Positions 17,401 through 26,868 of a DNA stretch of 64,000 bases are shown here, piece by piece. Numbering within the stretch: the stretch's first letter is position 1; the number at the start of each line of letters is the position of its first letter. The stretch comes from Ignavibacteriaceae bacterium (GTDB lineage Bacteria > Bacteroidota > Ignavibacteria > Ignavibacteriales > Ignavibacteriaceae), in NCBI GenBank assembly GCA_023229425.1, contig JALNZG010000004.1, forward strand, positions 62,001 to 126,000, given 5' to 3'. Both the position numbers and the translations under genes were made by a program. Below the pieces are notes generated by a model. The model worked only from the letters and a program-made list of their open reading frames with translations, did no database searches and was not told the DNA's origin.

Positions 17401-19485
17401 ATGAAAGATAAACGCTTGATAAATCTGCTTCACAAAACCTTCATACTTATAGCTTTTTATAGCGTACTTACGTTTTCTCAAGAAATTAAATATATGTCTG
17501 TTGGTTCTCTCCATAATTGGTATTCTGATATCGGATGTGAAATTGAAGTTTCCGGTCCCGCCAAAACTCAACAGGATGGGATGCAATGGCCTGCGATATA
17601 CACGTATATGGATATTCAAGCTTGGAAAGGTATGTGGATAGGGGCAAAAAACTTTGGCGATCCGAAAATTGGATTTGTTACAGAAAAAGTTATTCATGTT
17701 GGTCCACGTGTTTTTGGTAAAGGAGAAGTTTTCCCTATCTCTTTTTATATGAAAAGTAAATATGAAGAACCGAATCTTCAGGTTAAAGGGGCTACAACCG
17801 AAGGCAAACCTTTCTCTGTTGATGAGGTAGATCCAACAATGCCTTGGGATAGAGAAATTGTTACTGTTGTAGGGACACAAATTGGTTTAACTATGACGAG
17901 ACGTATTTTTCAATTTCAAAACCAGTACCACGAAAATTATATTGTAAATGATTTTGTTTATAAAAATACTGGAGACATCGATGGAGATCTTTCTACTATT
18001 GAACGAAAAGACAGCACCTTAAATGATGTTGTAATATTTTTTCAATATAGGCTTGCCCCATGCGAATTGACCAGATACGTAATTGGTAATCCTACAGGTT
18101 GGGGAATGAACTCGACTTATGACGCACGTGGAGATGGAAAGACCAGTACAATTGCAGGATGGGAAAAACCCGGTGAAAATCAAATTCGCGCTCAATATGT
18201 TTGGCACGGAAAATATCCTCCGTTTGTCGATTATGATAATTTAGGCGGCCCAATTTGGAAAACAGCTCTTTACATTTCTGCCGGTGATACAACCGGACGA
18301 TTAGGCGCTCCCCAATTTGCAGGTGTTGCAACGTTACATGCTGATAAATCTACAACTGATCAAAACGATGATACAAACCAGCCTTCCACAACGAAAACTT
18401 TTGAATCTGATGGCAATCTTCAATCGCAAAATGATGCATATAATACTTCCAAAATGACAGATGAATATGCTTTTATGACTTCAGGACACGATGTTCGCCA
18501 TTTAGATAAAATTGGCGAAACCAATCCAATTTTGCCTACAAAAGATCCAGCAACTTCCTTTCAGGGCGGTGCTTCTATGGGGAATGGGTATGGACCTTAT
18601 ACAGTAAAATACGGTGATAGTATTCATATCGTTTTTGTTGAAGCCGTTGCAGGCTTAAGTTATGAAAAATCTATTGAAGTTGGTCGGCAATACAAAGCGG
18701 ATAAAAATGCTTTGGTAAAAAACACAGCGTTTTTTACAGGTAAAGATTCTTTATTTCAGACATTTAAGAGAGCCATAGCAAATTACCAGGCTAACTGGCA
18801 AAACCCTGAAGTACTAAAGACACCGGCACCGGTAAGTTCTTTTTCCGCAGACGCCTCTGCACGAAGCGTCGGACTTAAGTGGTCACTTTATAATGAGAAC
18901 GATCCGGATATAACCGGATTCGAAGTCTATCGCGCAATTGGAAGAGTTGATAGTAATTATCATAAGATAGCAGAATTGGATAAGAGTGTTCGTTCTTATA
19001 ATGATTATTCAGCTCCTTCGAGCATAGATTCTTATTATTATATCGTAACAATCGGACAGAATTTCCCGGGAGATGCTGCTTTAAATATCCCCGCCGGAAA
19101 ACTTCAAAGTAATCGCTTCTACTCCCAACTTTATAGTCCGGCTCTTCCAGGACCTGTAGTAGTGTTTAATGACTTTAGAGTTGTTCCTAATCCATTTATT
19201 TCCGCCGCTAATTCAACAAATTTAGGAACGAGCGGTTCAGAAAAACGACTTTCTTTTTACGGTATCCCTGATATCCATACGCTTAAAATCTATACCGAGT
19301 ATGGCGAATTAATAAAAACTTTTACTGATAAAGACCCACAGTTTACTAAAGGTTCTAAAAAAATAGATTGGAATCAGTTAAATACCGATGTCAATCAAAT
19401 TATTGTCAGTGGAATTTATATCGCAGTTTTAAGGGATGGTAGTTCCGGTGAGACAAAAATTCAAAAATTTGTAATAATCCGATAA
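17401..19485 (+). CDS. Secreted FN3-domain protein with PNPF-type C-terminal domain
   Basis: This 694-residue protein starts with a signal peptide (residues 1-27, ending VLTFSQ). The long middle part is beta-rich and not recognised. Residues of about 478-560 are a fibronectin type III domain (VSSFSADASARSVGLKWS, DPDITGFEVYRAIG). The last 100 residues carry VVPNPF and end KIQKFVIIR, resembling the type IX sorting/cell-surface domain. Placement between a TonB receptor and a PorV-like protein suggests a surface partner of the receptor; that is inference. No catalytic motif was seen. Confidence 0.65.
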   Translation: MKDKRLINLLHKTFILIAFYSVLTFSQEIKYMSVGSLHNWYSDIGCEIEVSGPAKTQQDGMQWPAIYTYMDIQAWKGMWIGAKNFGDPKIGFVTEKVIHVGPRVFGKGEVFPISFYMKSKYEEPNLQVKGATTEGKPFSVDEVDPTMPWDREIVTVVGTQIGLTMTRRIFQFQNQYHENYIVNDFVYKNTGDIDGDLSTIERKDSTLNDVVIFFQYRLAPCELTRYVIGNPTGWGMNSTYDARGDGKTSTIAGWEKPGENQIRAQYVWHGKYPPFVDYDNLGGPIWKTALYISAGDTTGRLGAPQFAGVATLHADKSTTDQNDDTNQPSTTKTFESDGNLQSQNDAYNTSKMTDEYAFMTSGHDVRHLDKIGETNPILPTKDPATSFQGGASMGNGYGPYTVKYGDSIHIVFVEAVAGLSYEKSIEVGRQYKADKNALVKNTAFFTGKDSLFQTFKRAIANYQANWQNPEVLKTPAPVSSFSADASARSVGLKWSLYNENDPDITGFEVYRAIGRVDSNYHKIAELDKSVRSYNDYSAPSSIDSYYYIVTIGQNFPGDAALNIPAGKLQSNRFYSQLYSPALPGPVVVFNDFRVVPNPFISAANSTNLGTSGSEKRLSFYGIPDIHTLKIYTEYGELIKTFTDKDPQFTKGSKKIDWNQLNTDVNQIIVSGIYIAVLRDGSSGETKIQKFVIIR

Positions 19486-19501
19486 AGGTGCAGGAAACTT
19501 T

Positions 19502-20515
19502 ATGAAAATAAAAATATTAACTACTGTTTCGATTGTTGCTTTGTTTTTAGCTTCCTCCGGATTTTCGCAAAGGAAGTTAGCACAAACAGGGATGAAATTC
19601 CTTCAAGTTTCTTTGGATGCAAAAATGGCTGGAATGGGAGACGCAGCTACTGCCCTTGATAATCTTGGTGCAAGCGGGCTTTTTTCCAATCCCGCATCCA
19701 TAGCAAGACAGACAAATTTTGTTGATGCAACTACCGGGCAAATTGGCTGGATTGCCGATATTAAATATTATACCGGTGGAGTTACTTTTGCGCCTGAAAA
19801 TGGAGAATACGGTGTTATAGGTTTTTCTTTCCTTTATGTGAATTACGGCGATCTTATTGGTACCGTGCGGAATAATCAGGGTTATGTAGAAACCGGAATT
19901 TTCAATCCGAACGCTTCTTCATTTGGTGTAACATATGGTAAAGCGTTTAATGATAAATTTTCGATCGGCGGCTCTGTTAAATATGCCATACAGAATTTAA
20001 CTTCCGGTGTTGTTGACATTACGGAAACCGAATTAACGAAGACAATTTATAAACCGAATTCATTGGTGTTCGATTTTGGAGTTCTCTATCATACAGGGAT
20101 TCAAAGTTTAGATTTTGCAGCGTCAATTAAAAATTTCTCCAAAGATATTCAGCTTGAAAGAGAACAGGAAAAATTCCAGCTTCCTTTAACTTTCCGCGTT
20201 GGATTTGCTTATAACCTAAGCGATATGTTAAAACTTGATAAGAACGAATATTCAATTCAACTTGCTTTCGATTCAGTTGTCCCGCGTGATAATGTGGAAG
20301 AAGTTGATCTCGGTGTAGAATTTAAGTTTATGAACTCAATTGCTTTGCGCGGTGGATATTTAACTGGAAAAGAAGGTGAGTATAATATTACTACCGGCAT
20401 TGGCTTTAGTAAATCTATTGAAGGGTACACTGTGGGCTTGGACTATGCGTACATTCCATGGAATTCCGATTCTTTTTCCGATATTCACAAATTTTCAATC
20501 CATTTTGGAATTTAA
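19502..20515 (+). CDS. PorV/PorQ-family outer-membrane protein
   Basis: This 337-residue protein has a signal peptide ending FSQ. The mature start (AQTGMKFLQVSLDAKMAGMG, about residues 26-45) followed by DAATALDNLGASGLFSNPAS is the hallmark of the PorV/PorQ/UPF0164 family, relatives of FadL-like barrels. PorV shuttles T9SS cargo from the translocon to the attachment complex. Family copies outside the core T9SS are frequent in Ignavibacteria. It lies in the TonB receptor block, 16 bp after the FN3 protein gene. Whether it serves general T9SS or only the neighbouring cargo is unknown. Confidence 0.85.
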   Translation: MKIKILTTVSIVALFLASSGFSQRKLAQTGMKFLQVSLDAKMAGMGDAATALDNLGASGLFSNPASIARQTNFVDATTGQIGWIADIKYYTGGVTFAPENGEYGVIGFSFLYVNYGDLIGTVRNNQGYVETGIFNPNASSFGVTYGKAFNDKFSIGGSVKYAIQNLTSGVVDITETELTKTIYKPNSLVFDFGVLYHTGIQSLDFAASIKNFSKDIQLEREQEKFQLPLTFRVGFAYNLSDMLKLDKNEYSIQLAFDSVVPRDNVEEVDLGVEFKFMNSIALRGGYLTGKEGEYNITTGIGFSKSIEGYTVGLDYAYIPWNSDSFSDIHKFSIHFGI

Positions 20516-20541
20516 CAGGTAATTAAATTTTGGTAATACTT

Positions 20542-21801
20542 ATGAAAAAAAAATATTTACAATACTCCCTAACTTCTACACTACTGGCAGCATTCGTATT
20601 TGTATTAGTTCTCCTCTTTTGGGGCTGCAATAAGCAGAATAACCTTGAACCACTTTATAATCCCTCATTCTCCAACGTCTTAGCCCCTATAATTACTTCA
20701 GTATCTCCGGCTGATAGCGCTTTTGCAGGAGTCGATGAAATAACTATTACAGGGAGCAACTTTCCGGATTCTGCCAGTGCGATGGCAGTTTATTTTAATA
20801 ATGTAATTGCTACAATCATTTCACTTGATGCGAATAAGGTAGTTGTTAAAGCTCCCAACCTGGTTAAAGATACCATTAGTATTAAAATAAGTAAGTTTAG
20901 TGCTGATAAAATAAGTAATTCATTATCATATAAATTGATCTCGGCAACCATCGTTTTTAAGGAATTTAAATTCAATGACACTCCATACTCACTAACATAC
21001 GATAAATTTGGGAATGCTTATATTTCTTACACCGTTGATAGCGCTGGAACCGGAGTTAAGAAAATTGCTCCTGATGGAACTATGACAGACTTTGCTCCAA
21101 AAGGGGCTGAAACATCTTGGAGCTGTATGAAGTTCGGGCAATCCGGTGATCTTTATGCTGCAAGAGGAGTAAAAGGAATATTTAAAATTGCACCCAATAC
21201 AATTGCTGCAACTTGGGTTTCTTCTGCAAATGGTGTCGGTACAATAACGGATTTTGATTTTGATCAAAACGGCATCATGTGGGCTGCCGGAAACAATGTA
21301 TCGCTCTATAGAGTAACACAAGCGAAGAATGTAAAAGCATTCGCTTTTAATGCTAATATCCGTTCGGTTAGGGTTTTCAACAATTATCTTTACGTTGGTT
21401 GTTCCAAAGATGGGGCAGAAGGTGTTTGGCGTTTCGCGATTATCAATTCGGACAGTTTAGGGATTGCCGAAGAATATTACAATTACGCAGCAACTTATCC
21501 TACAGGAACTATCCGAGGAATTACATTCTCTGCTGATGGTGATTTATATATCGGCACAGATGGTGTCGAGATGATAGTTAAAGTTAGACCTGATAAAAGT
21601 TCTCAAGTTTTGTTTAGCGGAGTATTAAACCCTTCTAACAAATGTAAATTTAACTCATTTTTCTGGAGAGGTTCTGATGTGTATTTGTATTTAATGAGAC
21701 ATGCAGTCAACTTAAATGATACAGCAACACCAGCGGAAGCCATTATTAAAATCAATACTTTGAACAATTTAGGAGGCGCGCCTTATTACGGATTAAATTA
21801 G
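20542..21801 (+). CDS. Lipoprotein with IPT/TIG domain and propeller-like repeats
   Basis: This 419-residue protein has a lipoprotein signal peptide with lipobox LLFWGC (Cys at about residue 29). The mature N-terminus holds an IPT/TIG Ig-like domain (APIITSVSPADSAFAG, EITITGSNFP, residues about 47-125). After it come NHL/propeller-like blades (LTYDKFGNAYISYTVDS, FDFDQNGIMWAAGNNVSLY, ITFSADGDLYIGTDGVEM). It resembles TIG/NHL lipoproteins that accompany SusCD-like systems. The ATG at 20542 gives the proper lysine-rich n-region and is chosen over an in-frame TTG at 20530. It is probably surface-exposed and ligand-binding. Confidence 0.72.
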   Translation: MKKKYLQYSLTSTLLAAFVFVLVLLFWGCNKQNNLEPLYNPSFSNVLAPIITSVSPADSAFAGVDEITITGSNFPDSASAMAVYFNNVIATIISLDANKVVVKAPNLVKDTISIKISKFSADKISNSLSYKLISATIVFKEFKFNDTPYSLTYDKFGNAYISYTVDSAGTGVKKIAPDGTMTDFAPKGAETSWSCMKFGQSGDLYAARGVKGIFKIAPNTIAATWVSSANGVGTITDFDFDQNGIMWAAGNNVSLYRVTQAKNVKAFAFNANIRSVRVFNNYLYVGCSKDGAEGVWRFAIINSDSLGIAEEYYNYAATYPTGTIRGITFSADGDLYIGTDGVEMIVKVRPDKSSQVLFSGVLNPSNKCKFNSFFWRGSDVYLYLMRHAVNLNDTATPAEAIIKINTLNNLGGAPYYGLN

Positions 21802-21933
21802 TTTTTTAAGATTTGTATTTCAAATTATAGTGTTCTTTTATTGTATCTCTATTATGAGAGATATAAAAATTTGTTGATGTTTATATTACAATAAATATGG
21901 CACATTAGTAATCACAAAAAAAAAGGAGTAATC

Positions 21934-23337
21934 ATGTTCAAAAAATTCTTTTTAGTGCTGTCGTTGTTTGTAGCGATGGCGTTCAATTCCCAAGCTCAAA
22001 CTTGGCAGTTTGCTTCTGTCTTTCCGGCAGATAGTACCCAGGGTGCGGGTACTCACGGAATAGCAGTTGATCCAGATGGAAAAATTTGGATCCAATGTTA
22101 TTATGCATATACAAGGGACTCTCTTCAAGTTCCTGGTTATGATGCTGCTACAGGAGCTTTAAAAACTGTTAAAGCATCTGTAAGAGCTCTCTATGTTTTT
22201 AATCCTGATGGAACCCAAGCTAGCTTTTCACCCATTCTTTTCAATAAGGTTGGTGGTGTTGTAAAAGATACTCTTGGCGGAGAGACGGCTTTCAAAAGTA
22301 TTAAAAATCCATTAGATACTACGGTAATGATTACTGTACCAGCTTGGAGTGCAATGACTGGACGTGGATTAACTTTAGATGAAAATGGTAATGTTGTTGC
22401 CGCTTATTTCGACCAATTATACAAGTTCGATTACAAAACCGGTGAAGGTTTGATGAACCGTTTAGTCTTGGGAATTGGCGGAACTGTTAAACCTGGCGTT
22501 GATGCAGCTGGTAATTACTATGTTCGATCAGTTATTCCTGGTGGTCCTATCAAAATGTTTGATAAAGCAGGTGTTTTTTTAGGAAATGCTCTTGATATTA
22601 CTACCGGTTATTGCAGGTCAATTGATGTTTCTAAGAATGGTCTCACGGTTTACCATCCGGCATATTCGGTTCATTATGTTCAAACATTGAAAAGAGCTGA
22701 TGAATTTTCAACATTTGTTTCCGATACCGTTCTAAGAGGATTTGATTGTGAATCATTAGTTTGGGATCCGGTAAAACCAGATCAACTTTGGTTAAGTTCA
22801 GGTTCCTACAATGATTTACCGAATCGCCATACCGGTGAAGTAACTAATTATGATGTTGCTACGTGGTACGCATACGATACCAAAACAAACACCATATCTG
22901 GTGAAAAAATGGCTTGGACATTCTATACTGCAGCAAATGCTGCCGAAAGACCAAGAGCGATTGGCTTTTCCCCTGATGGCGCTACAGCTTATTTAGGTAC
23001 ATTTTCTGCCGGTGCTGTCAGAAAATACACACGCAGTGGTGTTGGCGTTGAACAACTTGGAAACACGATTCCAACGGTTTATATGTTGGATCAGAATTAT
23101 CCAAACCCATTCAATCCTGAGACCTCAATTCGTTTCAGTATTCCGCAAGAAAGCTTTGTAACCGTAAAAGTATTTAATACTTTGGGTGAAGAAGTGATGA
23201 CCTTAGTAAATGAACAAAAAACTGCAGGTGTATATAATGCTTCGTTCAAAGCGAACAGCTTAACCAGCGGTATTTACTTCTATACAATCAAAGCAAATGA
23301 TTTCACTTCAACCAAGAAAATGATCTTGATGAAGTAA
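21934..23337 (+). CDS. T9SS type A cargo with beta-propeller-like body
   Basis: This 467-residue secreted protein has a signal peptide ending NSQAQ (residue 22). The body has propeller-like strands (GIAVDPDGKIWIQCYYAY, GRGLTLDENGNVVAAYFD, IGFSPDGATAYLGTFSAG). The C-terminus has the canonical sorting domain: NYPNPFNPETSIRFSIP near residue 389, then VKVFNTLGEEVMTLVN and a final TKKMILMK. It is expected at the cell surface or outside. It lies 132 bp after the TIG lipoprotein and probably has its own promoter; a strong aaaggag site precedes the ATG. Confidence 0.85.
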   Translation: MFKKFFLVLSLFVAMAFNSQAQTWQFASVFPADSTQGAGTHGIAVDPDGKIWIQCYYAYTRDSLQVPGYDAATGALKTVKASVRALYVFNPDGTQASFSPILFNKVGGVVKDTLGGETAFKSIKNPLDTTVMITVPAWSAMTGRGLTLDENGNVVAAYFDQLYKFDYKTGEGLMNRLVLGIGGTVKPGVDAAGNYYVRSVIPGGPIKMFDKAGVFLGNALDITTGYCRSIDVSKNGLTVYHPAYSVHYVQTLKRADEFSTFVSDTVLRGFDCESLVWDPVKPDQLWLSSGSYNDLPNRHTGEVTNYDVATWYAYDTKTNTISGEKMAWTFYTAANAAERPRAIGFSPDGATAYLGTFSAGAVRKYTRSGVGVEQLGNTIPTVYMLDQNYPNPFNPETSIRFSIPQESFVTVKVFNTLGEEVMTLVNEQKTAGVYNASFKANSLTSGIYFYTIKANDFTSTKKMILMK

Positions 23338-23357
23338 TTCTCTGCTCTGTTCTTTTG

Positions 23358-23388
23358 AGAAAAGCCGCAAAATGCGGCTTTTCTTATT
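23358..23388 (+). terminator. Rho-independent terminator after the T9SS cargo gene
   Basis: A perfect 12-bp stem agaaaagccgca/tgcggcttttct with loop aaa is followed by tatttt. This is a strong terminator 20 bp past the stop. Confidence 0.88.
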
Positions 23389-23556
23389 TTAAAGAATATC
23401 TTTGCTTGGTTAAAGGAAACTTTCTCAATGAAATAGCGACTAAAGAGTATTGCATCAGGCATTCTTTTCTGGTTATATTTGCAAAGAAGAATGATTTCAC
23501 TCTTTAGGTTTCTGTAAAAGAATCATTTTTTTTGAATTTTAGAAATAGGAATAGGT

Positions 23557-24051
23557 ATGAAAAAAATTCTTTTAGTCATTTTAGTTTTTGCTTCATTGAA
23601 TAGCTTTGCTCAATTTAAAGATAAAAACATCTTTAAACCTTCGATTCAAGAAGGAATGATTAACAATAATGCTCCTGCTTTGTTGTTCGGGTTTATCAAT
23701 CCGGAGAATTTTTCTATGTCTCATTCCTATAGTATGTCTTACACAACATCCGGCAATAGCGGTTTGGCGCTTGGCGTTTATACGAACAGTCTGAGCTACA
23801 AATTTGCCGATAATTTTAATATGCAGGTTGATGCAAGTTTAGTTCATTCACCCTACAGTTCTTTCGGGAAGAATTATCAAAATCAACTAAGCGGTATTTA
23901 TTTAAGCAGCGCACAATTGAATTATCAACCTTGGAAAGACGTGAACATCAGCGTTCAGTATAGAAATATCCCTGGTGGATTCTATAATGATTTTTATAGA
24001 TACAACCGTTTTGGTGGCGGACTTTATGAAAACTTTTTTTTCGTCAGATAA
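23557..24051 (+). CDS. Small exported protein of unknown function
   Basis: This 164-residue protein has a signal peptide MKKILLVILVFASLNSFAQ. The mature part is rich in Ser, Asn, Tyr and Phe with amphipathic strands (HSYSMSYTTSGNSGLALGVY, NMQVDASLVHSPYSSFG). This fits a small outer-membrane or periplasmic beta protein. I do not recognise a family. It heads a tight set with a LytR_C protein, rsfS and argS (9-bp gap to the next gene), a set that may be expressed together. Confidence 0.6.
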   Translation: MKKILLVILVFASLNSFAQFKDKNIFKPSIQEGMINNNAPALLFGFINPENFSMSHSYSMSYTTSGNSGLALGVYTNSLSYKFADNFNMQVDASLVHSPYSSFGKNYQNQLSGIYLSSAQLNYQPWKDVNISVQYRNIPGGFYNDFYRYNRFGGGLYENFFFVR

Positions 24052-24060
24052 GTTAGACTA

Positions 24061-24549
24061 TTGATTTTGAAAGAGACATCGCAAAAAAGTTATAAAAATA
24101 AAACTGTTACTGCTTCTTTCTTGTTTGTTTTTCCGGCAATTTTTTTGCTTCTTTCAATCAACGGATACTTGGGATATTCGGCTTATATAAAAACTATCAA
24201 AATATTTCCAGATGAAAAATTAAAAAATAGAAATATAAGTTTGATTCCCATTAAAGCTGAAGTAATAAACGGTTGCGGAATCGAAGGGATGGGAGATAAA
24301 CTGACAGACCTTTTACGAATTAATCAAATTGATGTTATTAAATCGGGGAATTATTATCAATTCAATGTTGATAGAACTCTTATCATAGATAGATCAGGCA
24401 ATATGATGAAAGCAAAAAAAGTTGCCAAGATTCTCGGTGTGCCCGAGCAACAAATTATCCGGCAGATTAATAAAACCTTATTTTTAGATATAACGGTTTT
24501 AGCCGGAAAAGATTTTTCTAATTTAAAAGATTCAAAGGAGAAACTTTGA
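24061..24549 (+). CDS. LytR C-terminal-domain membrane protein
   Basis: This 162-residue protein has a short cytoplasmic start, one membrane helix (TASFLFVFPAIFLLLSINGYL, residues about 17-37) and a periplasmic LytR_C domain. The domain is marked by AEVINGCGIEGMGDKLTDLL, then DRSGNMMKAKKVAKILGVPE (residues about 67-140). LytR_C domains occur in envelope-associated proteins with and without the LCP phosphotransferase domain; here the LCP domain is absent. The start is TTG, as no ATG is available before the domain. Its last 4 bases overlap the rsfS start. The role is probably envelope-related. Confidence 0.75.
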   Translation: MILKETSQKSYKNKTVTASFLFVFPAIFLLLSINGYLGYSAYIKTIKIFPDEKLKNRNISLIPIKAEVINGCGIEGMGDKLTDLLRINQIDVIKSGNYYQFNVDRTLIIDRSGNMMKAKKVAKILGVPEQQIIRQINKTLFLDITVLAGKDFSNLKDSKEKL

Positions 24550-25109
24550 CAACAAAAAAACTGGTAGAAAAAATTACTCAACTTATTTTTGAAAAAAAGG
24601 GAAGCGAAGTAAAGGTAATTGAATTAAAAACTGTTTCTGCGATTGCAGATTATTTTGTTATATGCTCGGCTGATTCTGATACGCACGTGAGAGCCATTGC
24701 CGATAATATTGATAAAACTTTGCGCGATAAAGGAATCAAACTTTGGCACAAAGAAGGAACAACAGCTCTCCAGTGGGTTTTACTGGATTATGTTGATGTA
24801 GTTATTCATGTTTTTCAGAAGGACATTCGGGCTTATTACAATTTAGAAAAACTTTGGGGTGATGCACCAATCATGCAGGTAGAAGATAAACCAACAAAAG
24901 TCCGTGCATCAAAACCGAAAACGGAAAAGGTTGAAACAAAACCGAGAAAAGTCCGCGTGGTAAAACCGAAAATGGAAAAGGTCGAAACCAAACCGAGAAA
25001 AGTCCGAGTAGTAAAACCGAAAATGGAAAAGGTCGAAACCAAACCGAAAAAAGTTAGCGCAGTAAAACCAAAAACGAAGAAGGATGAAACCATAGGGAGA
25101 AACGGTTGA
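24546..25109 (+). CDS. rsfS: Ribosomal silencing factor RsfS with a basic repeat tail
   Basis: Residues 1-110 match RsfS/Iojap (VIELKTVSAIADYFVICSA, GTTALQWVLLDYVDVVIHVF, YYNLEKLWGDA). RsfS binds ribosomal protein uL14 and blocks joining of 30S and 50S subunits during starvation. Residues 118-181 are an added tail of nearly four 17-residue repeats (KVRVVKPKMEKVETKPR), very rich in Lys. Typical RsfS ends near residue 115-130, so the tail is unusual and may bind rRNA. The TTG start with ggag upstream overlaps the previous gene by 4 bases, and the stop overlaps the argS start by 4. Confidence 0.9.
   Translation: MTTKKLVEKITQLIFEKKGSEVKVIELKTVSAIADYFVICSADSDTHVRAIADNIDKTLRDKGIKLWHKEGTTALQWVLLDYVDVVIHVFQKDIRAYYNLEKLWGDAPIMQVEDKPTKVRASKPKTEKVETKPRKVRVVKPKMEKVETKPRKVRVVKPKMEKVETKPKKVSAVKPKTKKDETIGRNG
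24897..25088 (+). repeat. 51-bp in-frame tandem repeat in rsfS
   Basis: About 3.7 copies of a 51-bp unit encode 17 residues each. Copies two and three are nearly identical (the protein differs only at the last residue), which points to recent expansion. Confidence 0.9.
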
Positions 25110-26734
25110 AAAATTATTTGACCTTGCTTTTTAACGAAGCCGCTCAAACGTTACCATATTTAAAAGAAATTCAAATCGGTTTCGACCAGCCGAAAATTGA
25201 AACACACGGAGATATTTCTTCTAATGCTGCGATGCTCCTAACTAAGATTTTAAAGAAAAATCCACGTGAAATTGCAAACGAACTTATAACTCACTTAGCT
25301 ATCGACCCGACAAAGATTACGAAAGTTGAAATTGCCGGACCGGGATTTATCAATTTCTTTTTTCATCCTGATTTTCTTACGAAAAAAATCGAAAAAATTC
25401 TCATCGAAAAAGATGAATTCGGTAAATCAAAAAAACATGCTGGTAAACATGCAAATGTTGAATTCGTATCTGCAAATCCAACCGGACCATTGACCGTTGG
25501 GCACGGCAGAAATGCAGTCTGCGGTGATACTCTTGCAAATCTTTTAGAATGGACAGGCTACGAAGTTGACCGCGAATATTATTTTAACAACGCGGGCAGA
25601 CAAATGCGCGTGCTTGGCGATTCAGTACGTCTTCGTTATTTAGAACTGCTAAGCGATGTTGTTGATTTCCCGGAGGATTATTATCAGGGCGATTATATAA
25701 AAACCATTGCCGAAAACTTAAAAAATGAATTTGGCGATTCGTTACGGAATGAAGCTGCCGAAGGAAAATTTAAAGAAAAAGCAGAAAAAGAAATTTTTCT
25801 TGATATTGAAAAAACTCTTTTGCGATTAAACATAAAACATAAAAATTTCTTTAATGAAAATAGTTTGTATGATGAGAAGAAAATTGCGGACCTTTTAAAG
25901 ACTTTTTCCGAAAAAAATCTATCTTACGAAAAAGAGGGGGCAATCTGGTTAAAACTTTCAGAACTTGGAAATCAACAGGATAAAGTGATAGTGAAATCAT
26001 CCGGTGAACCGACTTACCGTTTGCCTGATGTCGCCTATCATATAACAAAGTTTGATAGAAATTATGATCTCATGGTTGATTTATTTGGTTCGGATCATAA
26101 TGCTACATATCCAGATGTTATGGCGGCATTACAAGCGCTCGGATATGATTCTGGCAAAGTTAAAGTTCTCATCCATCAATTTGTAACCATCACACAGAAC
26201 GGCGAGATCGTAAAAATGTCAACCCGCAAAGCAAATTACGTTACGCTTGATGAATTGACTGATGAAGTCGGCGCTGATGTTGTACGCTACTTTTTTAATA
26301 TGCGAAATATTTCAACGCACATGAATTTTGATTTGGCGCTTGCAAAAAAACATTCCGATGAAAATCCCGTTTTTTATCTGCAATACGCTCACGCAAGAAT
26401 ATGTTCTATCGTGCGTACAATTGAAAATGAAAATTTAGCAGCTTCAACCGACCATCTAAATCTTTTAGTGGCAGATGAAGAACAGAAGCTGATAAGAAAA
26501 CTTCATCAATTTGAAGAAGAAGTATTACTTGCTGCCGAGTATTTTGAACCAAACAGAATAGCTACTTATCTTGAAGAATTAGCAGCGTCTTTTCACAAAT
26601 TTTATACATTTTGTAGAATATTAGGGACGGAGAAAAATCTTGCTGAAGCGCGCATCTCTCTGGCTCTCGCAACTAAAATTGTTATAAAAAACGGATTGAG
26701 TGTCCTTGGAGTTTCTGCTCCGGAAAGAATGTAA
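25106..26734 (+). CDS. argS: Arginyl-tRNA synthetase
   Basis: This 542-residue class I synthetase attaches arginine to tRNA-Arg. Visible parts are the N-terminal Add-1 tRNA-binding domain (residues 1-90), the HIGH-type signature in SANPTGPLTVGHGRN (about 125-139), KMSTRKANYVTLDEL (the KMSKS equivalent, about 372-386) and the DALR anticodon-binding domain with the typical ending LSVLGVSAPERM. The TTG start overlaps the rsfS stop. The downstream gap 26735-26868 separates it from the convergent comF-like gene and holds a repeat. Confidence 0.95.
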   Translation: MKNYLTLLFNEAAQTLPYLKEIQIGFDQPKIETHGDISSNAAMLLTKILKKNPREIANELITHLAIDPTKITKVEIAGPGFINFFFHPDFLTKKIEKILIEKDEFGKSKKHAGKHANVEFVSANPTGPLTVGHGRNAVCGDTLANLLEWTGYEVDREYYFNNAGRQMRVLGDSVRLRYLELLSDVVDFPEDYYQGDYIKTIAENLKNEFGDSLRNEAAEGKFKEKAEKEIFLDIEKTLLRLNIKHKNFFNENSLYDEKKIADLLKTFSEKNLSYEKEGAIWLKLSELGNQQDKVIVKSSGEPTYRLPDVAYHITKFDRNYDLMVDLFGSDHNATYPDVMAALQALGYDSGKVKVLIHQFVTITQNGEIVKMSTRKANYVTLDELTDEVGADVVRYFFNMRNISTHMNFDLALAKKHSDENPVFYLQYAHARICSIVRTIENENLAASTDHLNLLVADEEQKLIRKLHQFEEEVLLAAEYFEPNRIATYLEELAASFHKFYTFCRILGTEKNLAEARISLALATKIVIKNGLSVLGVSAPERM

Positions 26735-26766
26735 GTTATTCGTTTAGGTCCTACGCCAAAAAAGTA

Positions 26767-26852
26767 ATTCTTAATCTTAATCGTATTCTTAATCTGCGTT
26801 AAAATTAAAATATAAAAATGATTAAGATTATGAAAAAGATTACGATTAAGAA
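26767..26852. repeat. Intergenic hexamer inverted repeat (third copy)
   Basis: The left arm 26767-26794 (attcttaatcttaatcg and following) is opposed by the right arm 26819-26852 (gattaagattatg, gattacgattaag) around an AT-rich spacer. It lies between convergent genes, as a terminator-like element would. It is of the same family as 2290-2420 and 9233-9296. Confidence 0.72.
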
Positions 26853-26868
26853 AACTGAATAAGATAAC

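Noticed and set aside
17353..17880. Antisense 175-codon frame opposite the FN3 protein gene
   Set aside because: It lies fully over the 3' end of the receptor gene and the start of a gene with a signal peptide; no ribosome-binding site or recognisable domain.
24836..25147. Antisense 103-codon frame opposite rsfS and argS
   Set aside because: It is the complement of the 51-bp repeat in rsfS, whose sense frame is clearly the gene.
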